Assembly (NCBI RefSeq): GCF_032854445.1
Contig: NW_027018370.1
Location: 1-34,691 of the forward strand
Direction: 5' to 3'
DNA length: 34,691 nucleotides
From: Liolophura sinensis
Lineage: Eukaryota; Mollusca; Polyplacophora; Chitonida; Chitonidae
The translations under genes and the position numbers were made by a program. The notes under the pieces were generated by a model that did no database searches, had not been told where the DNA came from, and saw nothing but the letters and a program-made list of their open reading frames with translations. Position 1 is the first letter of the stretch. Every line of letters begins with the position of its first letter. Positions 13,801 through 24,174 of this stretch are shown one piece after another.

Positions 13801-16800
13801 GTAGATAAAGACATTGAGTTTGTCTTCGACTTAGAAGTAAGACATTTGCTGGGTGAGTTAAATGGGCTTGGCCCAAAGATTTGACGTCGTCTGGGCTACC
13901 GAAGGGCACATAACTTATAATGAAAAGTTGAATATAGTAATGACCAGTCGCGATTGTACATAGTTAATGTAGCCGATTTCAATTCGCAAAAAGACCAGGC
14001 AAAAATCCAAAAGTGGAAAAACTGTTCCAATGCTGCTGGTAAGAGGCTAATCCGACGTATTTTGTGACGAGAAATCGAATGGTGCAAACCGCGTTGCTCT
14101 CCGACCAATACTTTTGGCTGTAGCCACAAATGAATAATCAATGATGTCAAGATCACGTGCCCAGCAACGGCTCTTACTCCATGGAAACCAAGGAAATTTG
14201 CAATTTTTCAACAGCTGGAGATGCCTGGCCCAATTGCGCATCCTTTGGCACCTTATTGATGTGGGTCAGTGTTTAATTGTACTTTTTACAGCGGGTTGTA
14301 TCAAGTACCTTGTGTTTTTTTATATACAAATGGTGTGGTTTTTCTACATGTAGATAAAGACATTGAGTTTGTCTTCGACTTAGAAGTAAGACATTTGCTG
14401 GGTGAGTTAAATGGGCTTGGCCCAAAGATTTGACGTTGTCTGGGCTACCGAAGGGCACATAACTTATAATGAAAAGTTGAATATAGTAATGACCAGTCGC
14501 GATTGTACATAGTTAATGTAGCCGATTTCAATTCGCAAAAAGACCAGGCAAAAATCCAAAAGTGGAAAAACTGTTCCAATGCTGCTGGTAAGAGGCTAAT
14601 CCGACGTATTTTGTGACGAGAAATCGAATGGTGCAAACCGCGTTGCTCTCCGACCAATACTTTTGGCTGTAGCCACAAATGAATAATCAATGATGTCAAG
14701 ATCACGTGCCCAGCAACGGCTCTTACTCCATGGAAACCAAGGAAATTTGCAATTTTTCAACAGCTGGAGATGCCTGGCCCAATTGCGCATCCTTTGGCAC
14801 CTTATTGATGTGGGTCAGTGTTCAATTGTACTTTTTACAGCGGGTTGTATCAAGTACCTTGTGTTTTTTTTATATACAAATGGTGTGGTTTTTCTACATG
14901 TAGATAAAGACATTGAGTTTGTCTTCGACTTAGAAGTAAGACATTTGCTGGGTGAGTTAAATGGGTTTGGCCCAAAGATTTGACGTCGTCTGGGCTACCG
15001 AAGGGCACATAACTTATAATGAAATGTTGAATATAGTAATGACCAGTCGCGATTGTACATAGTTAATGTAGCCGATTTCAATTCGCAAAAAGACCAGGCA
15101 AAAATCCAAAATTAGAAAAACTGTTCCAATGCTGCTGGTAAGAGGCTAATCCGACGTATTTTGTGACGAGAAATCGAATGGTGCAAACCGCGTTGCTCTC
15201 CGACCAATACTTTTGCCTGTAGCCACAAATGAATAATCAATGATGTCAAGATCACGTGCCCAGCAACGGCTCTTACTCCATGGAAACCAAGGAAATTTGC
15301 AATTTTTCAACAGCTGGAGATGCCTGGCCCAATTGCGCATCCTTTGGCACCTTATTGATGTGGGTCAGTGTTTAATTGTACTTTTTACAGCGGGTTGTAT
15401 CAAGTACCTTGTGTTTTTTTATATACAAATGGTGTGGTTTTTCTACATGTAGATAAAGACATTGAGTTTGTCTTCGACTTAGAAGTAAGACATTTGCTGG
15501 GTGAGTTAAATGGGCTTGGCCCAAAGATTTGACGTTGTCTGGGCTACCGAAGGGCACATAACTTATAATGAAAAGTTGAATATAGTAATTACCAGTCGCG
15601 ATTGTACATAGTTAATGTAGCCGATTTCAATTCGCAAAAAGACCAGGCAAAAATCCAAAAGTGGAAAAACTGTTCCAATGCTGCTGGTAAGAGGCTAATC
15701 CGACGTATTTTGTGACGAGAAATCGAATGGTGCAAACCGCGTTGCTCTCCGACCAATACTTTTGGCTGTAGCCACAAATGAATAATCAATGATGTCAAGA
15801 TCACGTGCCCAGCAACGGCTCTTACTCCATGGAAACCAAGGAAATTTGCAATTTTTCAACAGCTGGAGATGCCTGGCCCAATTGCGCATCCTTTGGCACC
15901 TTATTGATGTGGGTCAGTGTTCAATTGTACTTTTTACAGCGGGTTGTATCAAGTACCTTGTGTTTTTTTTATATACAAATGGTGTTGTTTTTCTACATGT
16001 AGATAAAGACATTGAGTTTGTCTTCGACTTAGAAGTAAGACATTTGCTGGGTGAGTTAAATGGGCTTGGCCCAAAGATTTGACGTCGTCTGGGCTACCGA
16101 AGGGCACAGAACTTATAATGAAATGTTGAATATAGTAATGACCAGTCGCGATTGTACATAGTTAATGTAGCCGATTTCAATTAGCAAAATGACCAGGCAA
16201 AAATCCAAAAGTTGAAAAACTGTCCCAATGCTGCTGGTAAGAGGCTAATTCGACGTATTTTGTGACGAGAAATCGAATGGTGCAAACCGCGTTGCTCTCC
16301 GACCAATACTTTTGGCTGTAGCCACAAATGAATAATCAATGATGTCAAGATCACGTGCCCAGCAACGGCTCTTACTCCATGGAAACCAAGGAAATTTGCA
16401 ATTTTTCAACAGCTGGAGATGCCTGGCCCAATTGCGCATCCTTTGGCACCTTATTGATGTGGGTCAGTGTTCAATTGTACTTTTTACAGCGGATTGTATC
16501 AAGTACCTTTTGTTTTTTTTATATACAAATGGTGTGGTTTTTCTACATGTAGATAAAGACATTGAGTTTGTCTTCGACTTAGAAGTAAGACATTTGTTGG
16601 GTGAGTTAAATGGGCTTGGCCCAAAGATTTGACGTCGTCTGGGCTACCGAAGGGCACATAACTTATAATGAAAAGTTGAATATAGTAATGACCAGTCGCG
16701 ATTGTACATAGTTAATGTAGCCGATTTCAATTAGCAAAAAGACCAGGCAAAAATCCAAAAGTGGAAAAACTGTTCCAATGCTGCTGTTAAGAGGCTAATC

Positions 16801-19800
16801 CGACGTATATTGTGACGAGAAATCGAATGGTGCAAACCGCGTTGCTCTCCGACCAATACTTTTGGCTGTAGCCACAAATGAATAATCAATGATGTCAAGA
16901 TCACGTGCCCAGCAACGGCTCTTACTCCATGGAAACCAAGGAAATTTGCAATTTTTTAACAGCTGGAGATGCCTGGCCCAATTGCGCATCCTTTGGCACC
17001 TTATTGATGTGGGTCAGTGTTCAATTGTACTTTTTACAGCGGATTGTATCAAGTACCTTTTGTTTTTTTTATATACAAATGGTGTGGTTTTTCTACATGT
17101 AGATAAAGACATTGAGTTTGTCTTCGACTTAGAAGTAAGACATTTGCTGGGTGAGTTAAATGGGCTTGGCCCAAAGATTTGACGTCGTCTGGGCTACCGA
17201 AGGGCACATAACTTATAATGAAATGTTGAATATAGTAATGACCAGTCGCGATTGTACATAGTTAATGTAGCCGATTTCAATTCGCAAAAAGACAAGGCAA
17301 AAATCCAAAAGTAGAAAAACCGTTCCAATGCTGCTGGTAAGAGGCTAATCCGACGTATTTTGTGACGAGAAATCGAATGGTGCAAACCGCGTTGCTCTCC
17401 GACCAATACTTTTGGCTGTAGCCACAAATGAATAATCAATGATGTCAAGATCACGTGCCCAGCAACGGCTCTTACTCCATGGAAACAAAGGAAATTTGCA
17501 ATTTTTCAACAGCTGGAGATGCCTGGCCCAATTGCGCATCCTTTGGCACCTTATTGATGTGGGTCAGTGTTCAATTGTACTTTTTACAGCGGATTGTATC
17601 AAGTACCTTGTGTTTTTTTTATATACAAATGGTGTGGTTTTTCTACATTTAGATAAAGACATTGAGTTTGTCTTCGACTTAGAAGTAAGACATTTGCTGG
17701 GTGAGTTAAATGGGCTTGGCCCAAAGATTTGACGTCGTCTGGGCTACCGAAGGGCACATAACTTATAATGAAAAGTTGAATATAGTAATGACCAGTCGCG
17801 ATTGTACATAGTTAATGTAGCCGATTTCAATTAGCAAAAAGACCAGGCAAAAATCCAATAGTAGAAAAACTGTTCCAATGCTGCTGGTAAGAGGCTAATC
17901 CGACGTATTTTGTGACGAGAAATCGAATGGTGCAAACCGCGTTGCTCTCCGACCAATACTTTTGGCTGTAGCCACAAATGAATAATCAATGATGTCAAGA
18001 TCACGTGCCCAGCAACGGCTCTTACTCCATGGAAACCAAGGAAATTTGCAATTTTTCAACAGCTGGAGATGCCTGGCCCAATTGCGCATCCTTTGGCACC
18101 TTATTGATGTGGGTCAGTGTTCAATTGTACTTTTTACAGCGGATTGTATCAAGTACCTTTTGTTTTTTTTACATACAAATGGTGTGGTTTTTCTACATGT
18201 AGATAAAGACATTGAGTTTGTCTTCGACTTAGAAGTAAGACATTTGTTGGGTGAGTTAAATGGGCTTGGCCCAAAGATTTGACGTCGTCTGGGCTACCGA
18301 AGGGCACATAACTTATAATGAAAAGTTGAATATAGTAATGACCAGTCGCGATTGTACATAGTTAATGCAGCCGATTTCAATTAGCAAAAAGAACAGGCAA
18401 AAATCCAAAAGTGGAAAAACTGTTCCAATGCTGCTGGTAAGAGGCTAATCCGACGTATTTTGTGACGAGAAATCGAATGGTGCAAACCGCGTTGCTCTCC
18501 GACCAATACTTTTGGCTGTAGCCACAAATGAATAATCAATGATGTCAAGATCACGTGCCCAGCAACGGCTCTTACTCCATGGAAACCAAGGAAATTTGCA
18601 ATTTTTCAACAGCTGGAGATGCCTGGCCCAATTGCGCATCCTTTGGCACCTTATTGATGTGGGTCAGTGTTTAATTGTACTTTTTACAGCGGGTTGTATC
18701 AAGTACCTTGTGTTTTTTTTATATACAAATGGTGTGGTTTTTCTACATGTAGATAAAGACATTGAGTTTGTCTTCGACTTAGAAGTAAGACATTTGTTGG
18801 GTGAGTTAAATGGGCTTGGCCCAAAGATTTGACGTCGTCTGGGCTACCGAAGGGCACATAACTTATAATGAAAAGTTGAATATAGTAATGACCAGTCGCG
18901 ATTGTACATAGTTAATGTAGCCGATTTCAATTAGCAAAAAGACCAGGCAAAAATCCAAAAGTGGAAAAACTGTTCCAATGCTGCTGGTAAGAGGCTAATC
19001 CGACGTATTTTGTGACGAGAAATCGAATGGTGCAAACCGCGTTGCTCTCCGACCAATACTTTTGGCTGTAGCCACAAATGAATAATCAATGATGTCAAGA
19101 TCACGTGCCCAGCAACGGCTCTTACTCCATGGAAACCAAGGAAATTTGCAATTTTTCAACAGCTGGAGATGCCTGGCCCAATTGCGCATCCTTTGGCACC
19201 TTATTGATGTGGGTCAGTGTTCAATTGTACTTTTTACAGCGGATTGTATCAAGTACCTTTTGTTTTTTTACATACAAATGGTGTGGTTTTTCTACATGTA
19301 GATAAAGACATTGAGTTTGTCTTCGACTTAGAAGTAAGACATTTGTTGGGTGAGTTAAATGGGCTTGGCCCAAAGATTTGACGTCGTCTGGGCTACCGAA
19401 GGGCACATAACTTATAATGAAAAGTTGAATATAGTAATGACCAGTCGCGATTGTACATAGTTAATGCAGCCGATTTCAATTAGCAAAAAGAACAGGCAAA
19501 AATCCAAAAGTGGAAAAACTGTTCCAATGCTGCTGGTAAGAGGCTAATCCGACGTATTTTGTGACGAGAAATCGAATGGTGCAAACCGCGTTGCTCTCCG
19601 ACCAATACTTTTGGCTGTAGCCACAAATGAATAATCAATGATGTCAAGATCACGTGCCCAGCAACGGCTCTTACTCCATGGAAACCAAGGAAATTTGCAA
19701 TTTTTCAACAGCTGGAGATGCCTGGCCCAATTGCGCATCCTTTGGCACCTTATTGATGTGGGTCAGTGTTCAATTGTACTTTTTACAGCGGATTGTATCA

Positions 19801-21712
19801 AGTACCTTTTGTTTTTTTTACATACAAATGGTGTGGTTTTTCTACATGTAGATAAAGACATTGAGTTTGTCTTCGACTTAGAAGTAAGACATTTGTTGGG
19901 TGAGTTAAATGGGCTTGGCCCAAAGATTTGACGTCGTCTGGGCTACCGAAGGGCACATAACTTATAATGAAAAGTTGAATATAGTAATGACCAGTCGCGA
20001 TTGTACATAGTTAATGCAGCCGATTTCAATTAGCAAAAAGAACAGGCAAAAATCCAAAAGTGGAAAAACTGTTCCAATGCTGCTGGTAAGAGGCTAATCC
20101 GACGTATTTTGTGACGAGAAATCGAATGGTGCAAACCGCGTTGCTCTCCGACCAATACTTTTGGCTGTAGCCACAAATGAATAATCAATGATGTCAAGAT
20201 CACGTGCCCAGCAACGGCTCTTACTCCATGGAAACCAAGGAAATTTGAAATTTTTCAACAGCTGGAGATGCCTGGCCCAATTGCGCATCCTTTGGCACCT
20301 TATTGATGTGGGTCAGTGTTCAATTGTACTTTTTACAGCGGGTTGTATCAAGTACCTTGTGTTTTTTTTATATACAAATGGTGTGGTTTTTCTACATGTA
20401 GATAAAGACATTGAGTTTGTCTTCGACTTAGAAGTAAGACATTTGCTGGGTGAGTTAAATGGGCTTGGCCCAAAGATTTGACGTCGTCTGGGCTCCCGAA
20501 GGGCACAGAACTTATAATGAAATGTTGAATATAGTAATGACCAGTCGCGATTGTACATAGTTAATGTAGCCGATTTCAATTAGCAAAATGACCAGGCAAA
20601 AATCCAAAAGTGGAAAAACTGTTCCAATGCTGCTGGTAAGAGGCTAATCCGACGTATTTTGTGACGAGAAATCGAATGGTGCAAACCGCGTTGCTCTCCG
20701 ACCAATACTTTTGGCTGTAGCCACAAATGAATAATCAATGATGTCAAGATCACGTGCCCAGCAACGGCTCTTACTCCATGGAAACCAAGGAAATTTGCAA
20801 TTTTTCAACAGCTGGAGATGCCTGGCCCAATTGCGCATCCTTTGGCACCTTATTGATGTGGGTCAGTGTTCAATTGTACTTTTTACAGCGGATTGTATCA
20901 AGTACCTTGTGTTTTTTTTATATACAAATGGTGTGGTTTTTCTACATGTAGATAAAGACATTGAGTTTGTCTTCGACTTAGAAGTAAGACATTTGTTGGG
21001 TGAGTTAAATGGGCTTGGCCCAAAGATTTGACGTCGTCTGGGCTACCGAAGGGCACATAACTTATAATGAAATGTTGAATATAGTAATGACCAGTCGCGA
21101 TTGTACATAGTTAATGTAGCCGATTTAAATTAGCAAAAAGACCAGGCAAAAATCCAAAAGTGGAAAAACTGTTCCAATGCTGCTGGTAAGAGGCTAATCC
21201 GACGTATTTTGTGACGAGAAATCGAATGGTGCAAACCGCGTTGCTCTCCGACCAATACTTTTGGCTGTAGCCACAGGTGAATAATCAATGATGTCAAGAT
21301 CACGTGCCCAGCAACGGCTCTTACTCCATGGAAACCAAGGAAATTTGCAATTTTTCAACAGCTGGAGATGCCTGGCCCAATTGCGCATCCTTTGGCACCT
21401 TATTGATGTGGGTCAGTGTTCAATTGTACTTTTTACAGCGGATTGTATCAAGTACCTTGTGTTTTTTTATATACAAATGGTGTGGTTTTTCTACATGTAG
21501 ATAAAGACATTGAGTTTGTCTTCGACTTAGAAGTAAGACATTTGCTGGGTGAGTTAAATGGGCTTGGCCCAAAGATTTGACGTCGTCTGGGCTACCGAAG
21601 GGCACATAACTTATAATGAAAAGTTGAATATAGTAATGACCAGTCGCGATTGTACATAGTTAATGTAGCCGATTTCAATTCGCAAAAAGACCAGGCAAAA
21701 ATCCAAAAGTAG

Positions 21713-21717
21713 AAAAA
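21713..21717 (-). terminator. T run (minus strand) at the end of the conserved half-monomer
   Basis: The plus strand has AAAAA directly before CTGTTCC, which is a TTTTT run on the minus strand immediately after the conserved block. Copies vary between four and six T (for example GAAAATCTG or GAAAAAACTG), but a run of at least four is kept in those inspected. RNA polymerase III usually terminates at four or more T. This reading depends on the unproven RNA hypothesis. Confidence 0.2.
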
Positions 21718-21990
21718 CTGTTCCAATGCTGCTGGTAAGAGGCTAATCCGACGTATTTTGTGACGAGAAATCGAATGGTGCAAACCGCGTTGCTCTCCGA
21801 CCAATACTTTTGGCTGTAGCCACAAATGAATAATCAATGATGTCAAGATCACGTGCCCAGCAACGGCTCTTACTCCATGGAAACCAAGGAAATTTGCAAT
21901 TTTTCAACAGCTGGAGATGCCTGGCCCAATTGCGCATCCTTTGGCACCTTATTGATGTGGGTCAGTGTTCAATTGTACTTTTTACAGCGG
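21718..21990 (-). other. Near-invariant half of the monomer; candidate minus-strand non-coding RNA unit
   Basis: Across the copies this 273-bp segment is almost identical. Translations in three overlapping frames across both strands are the same in most copies, which means the DNA itself is the same. Its differences are mostly private to single copies; the main recurrent one is a C/T in TGTYAATTG near 21969. The neighbouring 277 bp has at least ten recurrent variant sites. On the minus strand the segment has no T run longer than three, follows a TATA-like motif by 25-30 bp, and is followed at once by TTTTT. Its two ends can pair: GCTGTAA (21982-21988 on the minus strand) with TTACCAGC (21731-21738 on the minus strand), with one bulged C. 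I find no match to 5S, tRNA, 7SL, RNase P or U-snRNA landmarks. An RNA product is an inference; recent homogenisation is the plain alternative. Confidence 0.35.
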
Positions 21991-22014
21991 ATTGTATCAA
22001 GTACCTTGTGTTTT

Positions 22015-22023
22015 TTTTATATA
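22015..22023 (-). promoter_or_regulatory. TATA-like motif upstream of the conserved half-monomer
   Basis: The plus strand reads TTTTATATA, which is TATATAAAA on the minus strand. If its first base is near -30, transcription would start around 21990-21993, the edge of the conserved block. Many copies read ACATAC instead of ATATAC here, turning the motif into TATGTAAAA. A TATA-like string next to a T run in AT-rich DNA can arise by chance, and no proximal sequence element could be identified because none is known for this host. Confidence 0.22.
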
Positions 22024-23925
22024 CAAATGGTGTGGTTTTTCTACATGTAGATAAAGACATTGAGTTTGTCTTCGACTTAGAAGTAAGACATTTGTTGGGT
22101 GAGTTAAATGGGCTTGGCCCAAAGATTTGACGTCGTCTGGGCTACCGAAGGGCACATAACTTATAATGAAAAGTTGAATATAGTAATGACCAGTCGCGAT
22201 TGTACATAGTTAATGTAGCCGATTTCAATTAGCAAAAAGACCAGGCAAAAATCCAAAAGTAGAAAAACTGTTCCAATGCTGCTGGTAAGAGGCTAATCCG
22301 ACGTATTTTGTGACGAGAAATCGAATGGTGCAAACCGCGTTGCTCTCCGACCAATACTTTTGGCTGTAGCCACAAATGAATAATCAATGATGTCAAGATC
22401 ACGTGCCCAGCAACGGCTCTTACTCCATGGAAACCAAGGAAATTTGCAATTTTTCAACAGCTGGAGATGCCTGGCCCAATTGCCCATCCTTTGGCACCTT
22501 ATTGATGTGGGTCAGTGTTCAATTGTACTTTTTACAGCGGATTGTATCAAGTACCTTTTGTTTTTTTTATATACAAATGGTGTGGTTTTTCTACATGTAG
22601 ATAAAGACATTGAGTTTGTCTTCGACTTAGGAGTAAGACATTTGCTGGGTGAGTTAAATGGGCTTGGCCCAAAGATTTGACGTCGTCTCGGCTACCGAAG
22701 GGCACATAACTTATAATGAAAAGTTGAATATAGTAATGACCAGTCGCGATTGTACATAGTTAATGCAGCCGATTTCAATTAGCAAAAAGACCAGGCAAAA
22801 ATCCAAAAGTAGAAAAACTGTTCCAATGCTGCTGGTAAGAGGCTAATCCGACGTATTTTGTGACGAGAAATCGAATGGTGCAAACCGCGTTGCTCTCCGA
22901 CCAATACTTTTGGCTGTAGCCACAAATGAATAATCAATGATGTCAAGATCACGTGCCCAGCAACGGCTCTTACTCCATGGAAACCAAGGAAATTTGCAAT
23001 TTTTCAACAGCTGGAGATGCCTGGCCCAATTGCGCATCCTTTGGCACCTTATTGATGTGGGTCAGTGTTCAATTGTACTTTTTACAGCGGATTGTATCAA
23101 GTACCTTTTGTTTTTTTTATATACAAATGGTGTGGTTTTTCTACATGTAGATAAAGACATTGAGTTTGTCTTCGACTTAGAAGTAAGACATTTGTTGGGT
23201 GAGTTAAATGGGCTTGGCCCAAAGATTTGACGTCGTCTCGGCTACCGAAGGGCACATAACTTATAATGAAAAGTTGAATATAGTAATGACCAGTCGCGAT
23301 TGTACATAGTTAATGTAGCCGATTTCAATTCGCAAAACGACCAGGCAAAAATCCAAAAGTAGAAAATCTGTTCCAATGCTGTTGGTAAGAGGCTAATCCG
23401 ACGTATTTTGTGACGAGAAATCGAATGGTGCAAACCGCGTTGCTCTCCGACCAATACTTTTGGCTGTAGCCACAAATGAATAATCAATGATGTCAAGATC
23501 ACGTGCCCAGCAACGGCTCTTACTCCATGGAAACCAAGGAAATTTGCAATTTTTCAACAGCTGGAGATGCCTGGCCCAATTGCGCATCCTTTGGCACCTT
23601 ATTGATGTGGGTCAGTGTTCAATTGTACTTTTTACAGCGGATTGTATCAAGTACCTTTTGTTTTTTTTTACATACAAATGGTGTGGTTTTTCTACATGTA
23701 GATAAAGACATTGAGTTTGTCTTCGACTTAGAAGTAAGACATTTGTTGGGTGAGTTAAATGGGCTTGGCCCAAAGATTTGACGTCGTCTGGGCTGCCGAA
23801 GGGCACATAACTTATAATGAAAAGTTGAATATAGTAATGACCAGTCGCGATTGTACATAGTTAATGTAGCTGATTTCAATTAGCAAAGAGACCAGGCAAA
23901 AATCCAAAAGTGGAAAAACTGTTCC

Positions 23926-23931
23926 AATGCT
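23926..23931. repeat. Target-site duplication, left copy (AATGCT)
   Basis: An uninterrupted monomer reads TTCCAATGCTGCTGG here. The left flank keeps CCAATGCT and then enters the element. Six bases is the maximum duplicated length, since the bases outside differ on the other side. Short duplications are common for CR1/L2-group insertions. Confidence 0.7.
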
Positions 23932-24174
23932 AACATAATTCACAAGATGGCGTCTATCGAATAAAGCGGACCAGTGAGAGGTGGTAATCCTGGCTGACTT
24001 GAGAGTTTCCCTAAGTTGATTCACATATGTTTGTGTGGATATGTTCTACATTTGGTAATTTGGGCAATCAAGCGTGAAGATAGAGTTTATGAAGCAGAGA
24101 ATTGCTAAAATAAGTGACTGCAAAAACAGTGCTTGTGACTTACCTGTTGATCCAGCCTGAACAACAACAACACC
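23932..24174 (+). promoter_or_regulatory. 5' leader of the retrotransposon, with a YY1-like motif near its start
   Basis: This 243-bp non-coding stretch lies between the insertion boundary and the ORF1 ATG. Such leaders in LINEs usually hold an internal promoter. AAGATGGCG at 23944-23952 matches the YY1 core and sits at +13 to +21 of the element, the same place as the YY1 site in human L1. Just before ORF1 there is a CAACAACAACAAC-rich stretch. The sequence TACCTGTTGATCCAGCC at 24141-24157 resembles the start of 18S rRNA. None of these has proven function here. Confidence 0.5.

Larger units (their letters stand above)
21718..22267. repeat. Reference monomer of the satellite (550 bp)
   Basis: This copy is chosen as a typical, undamaged unit. 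It contains in order: a conserved half (21718-21990); a run of eight T followed by ATATAC (22011-22024); a perfect 12-bp palindrome TCTACATGTAGA (22040-22051); a short inverted repeat TGGGC-TTG-GCCCA (22109-22121); and a CRE-like TGACGTC (22128-22134). The conserved half includes an E-box CACGTG (21850-21855) and complementary 7-bp arms CGTTGCT/AGCAACG (21788-21794 and 21859-21865). These short motifs are literal matches and their function is unknown. Some copies carry GGGCTTGACCC instead of GGGCTTGGCCC, which weakens the short inverted repeat. Confidence 0.9.
1..23931. repeat. Satellite array, left arm: about 43.5 tandem monomers of ~550 bp
   Basis: A single monomer repeats head to tail. Using the recurring ATGATGTCAAGATCACGTG as an anchor, copies start at 382, 932, 1485, 2036, 2585, 3137, 3686, 4237, 4788, 5339, 5886, 6435, 6990, 7537, 8090, 8640, then close to every 550 bp up to 23487 (43 anchors). 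From 8090 to 23487 the spacing is only 549-551 bp, and most of that difference comes from the length of one T run. Before 8090 it ranges from 547 to 555. The window opens inside a monomer, so the array extends to the left. No gene is recognisable: short ORFs recur in several frames on both strands simply because the DNA is repeated. I do not recognise this satellite family. Confidence 0.97.

Noticed and set aside
21731-21925. Spliced-leader or U-snRNA gene on the plus strand (GGTAAG donor-like site and AATTTTTC Sm-like site)
   Set aside because: The two sites are about 160 bp apart, no stem-loop follows the Sm-like site, and no known leader or snRNA sequence is recognisable.
21718-21990. tRNA-like or 7SK-like RNA in the conserved block (weak B-box-like ATTCGATTTC; GATCTTGACATC wording)
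   Set aside because: The B-box-like string misses key positions, no good A box is present, and the 7SK-like wording lies mid-block rather than at the 5' end. Too weak to name a family.
21718-22267. CENP-B box in the monomer
   Set aside because: TTCG occurs (TTCGACTTAGAAG and TTCGCAAAAAGACC), but the CGGG half of the box is absent on both strands.
23812-24024. Minus-strand ORF crossing the left retrotransposon junction
   Set aside because: It joins satellite and element sequence by chance and has no similarity to any known protein.
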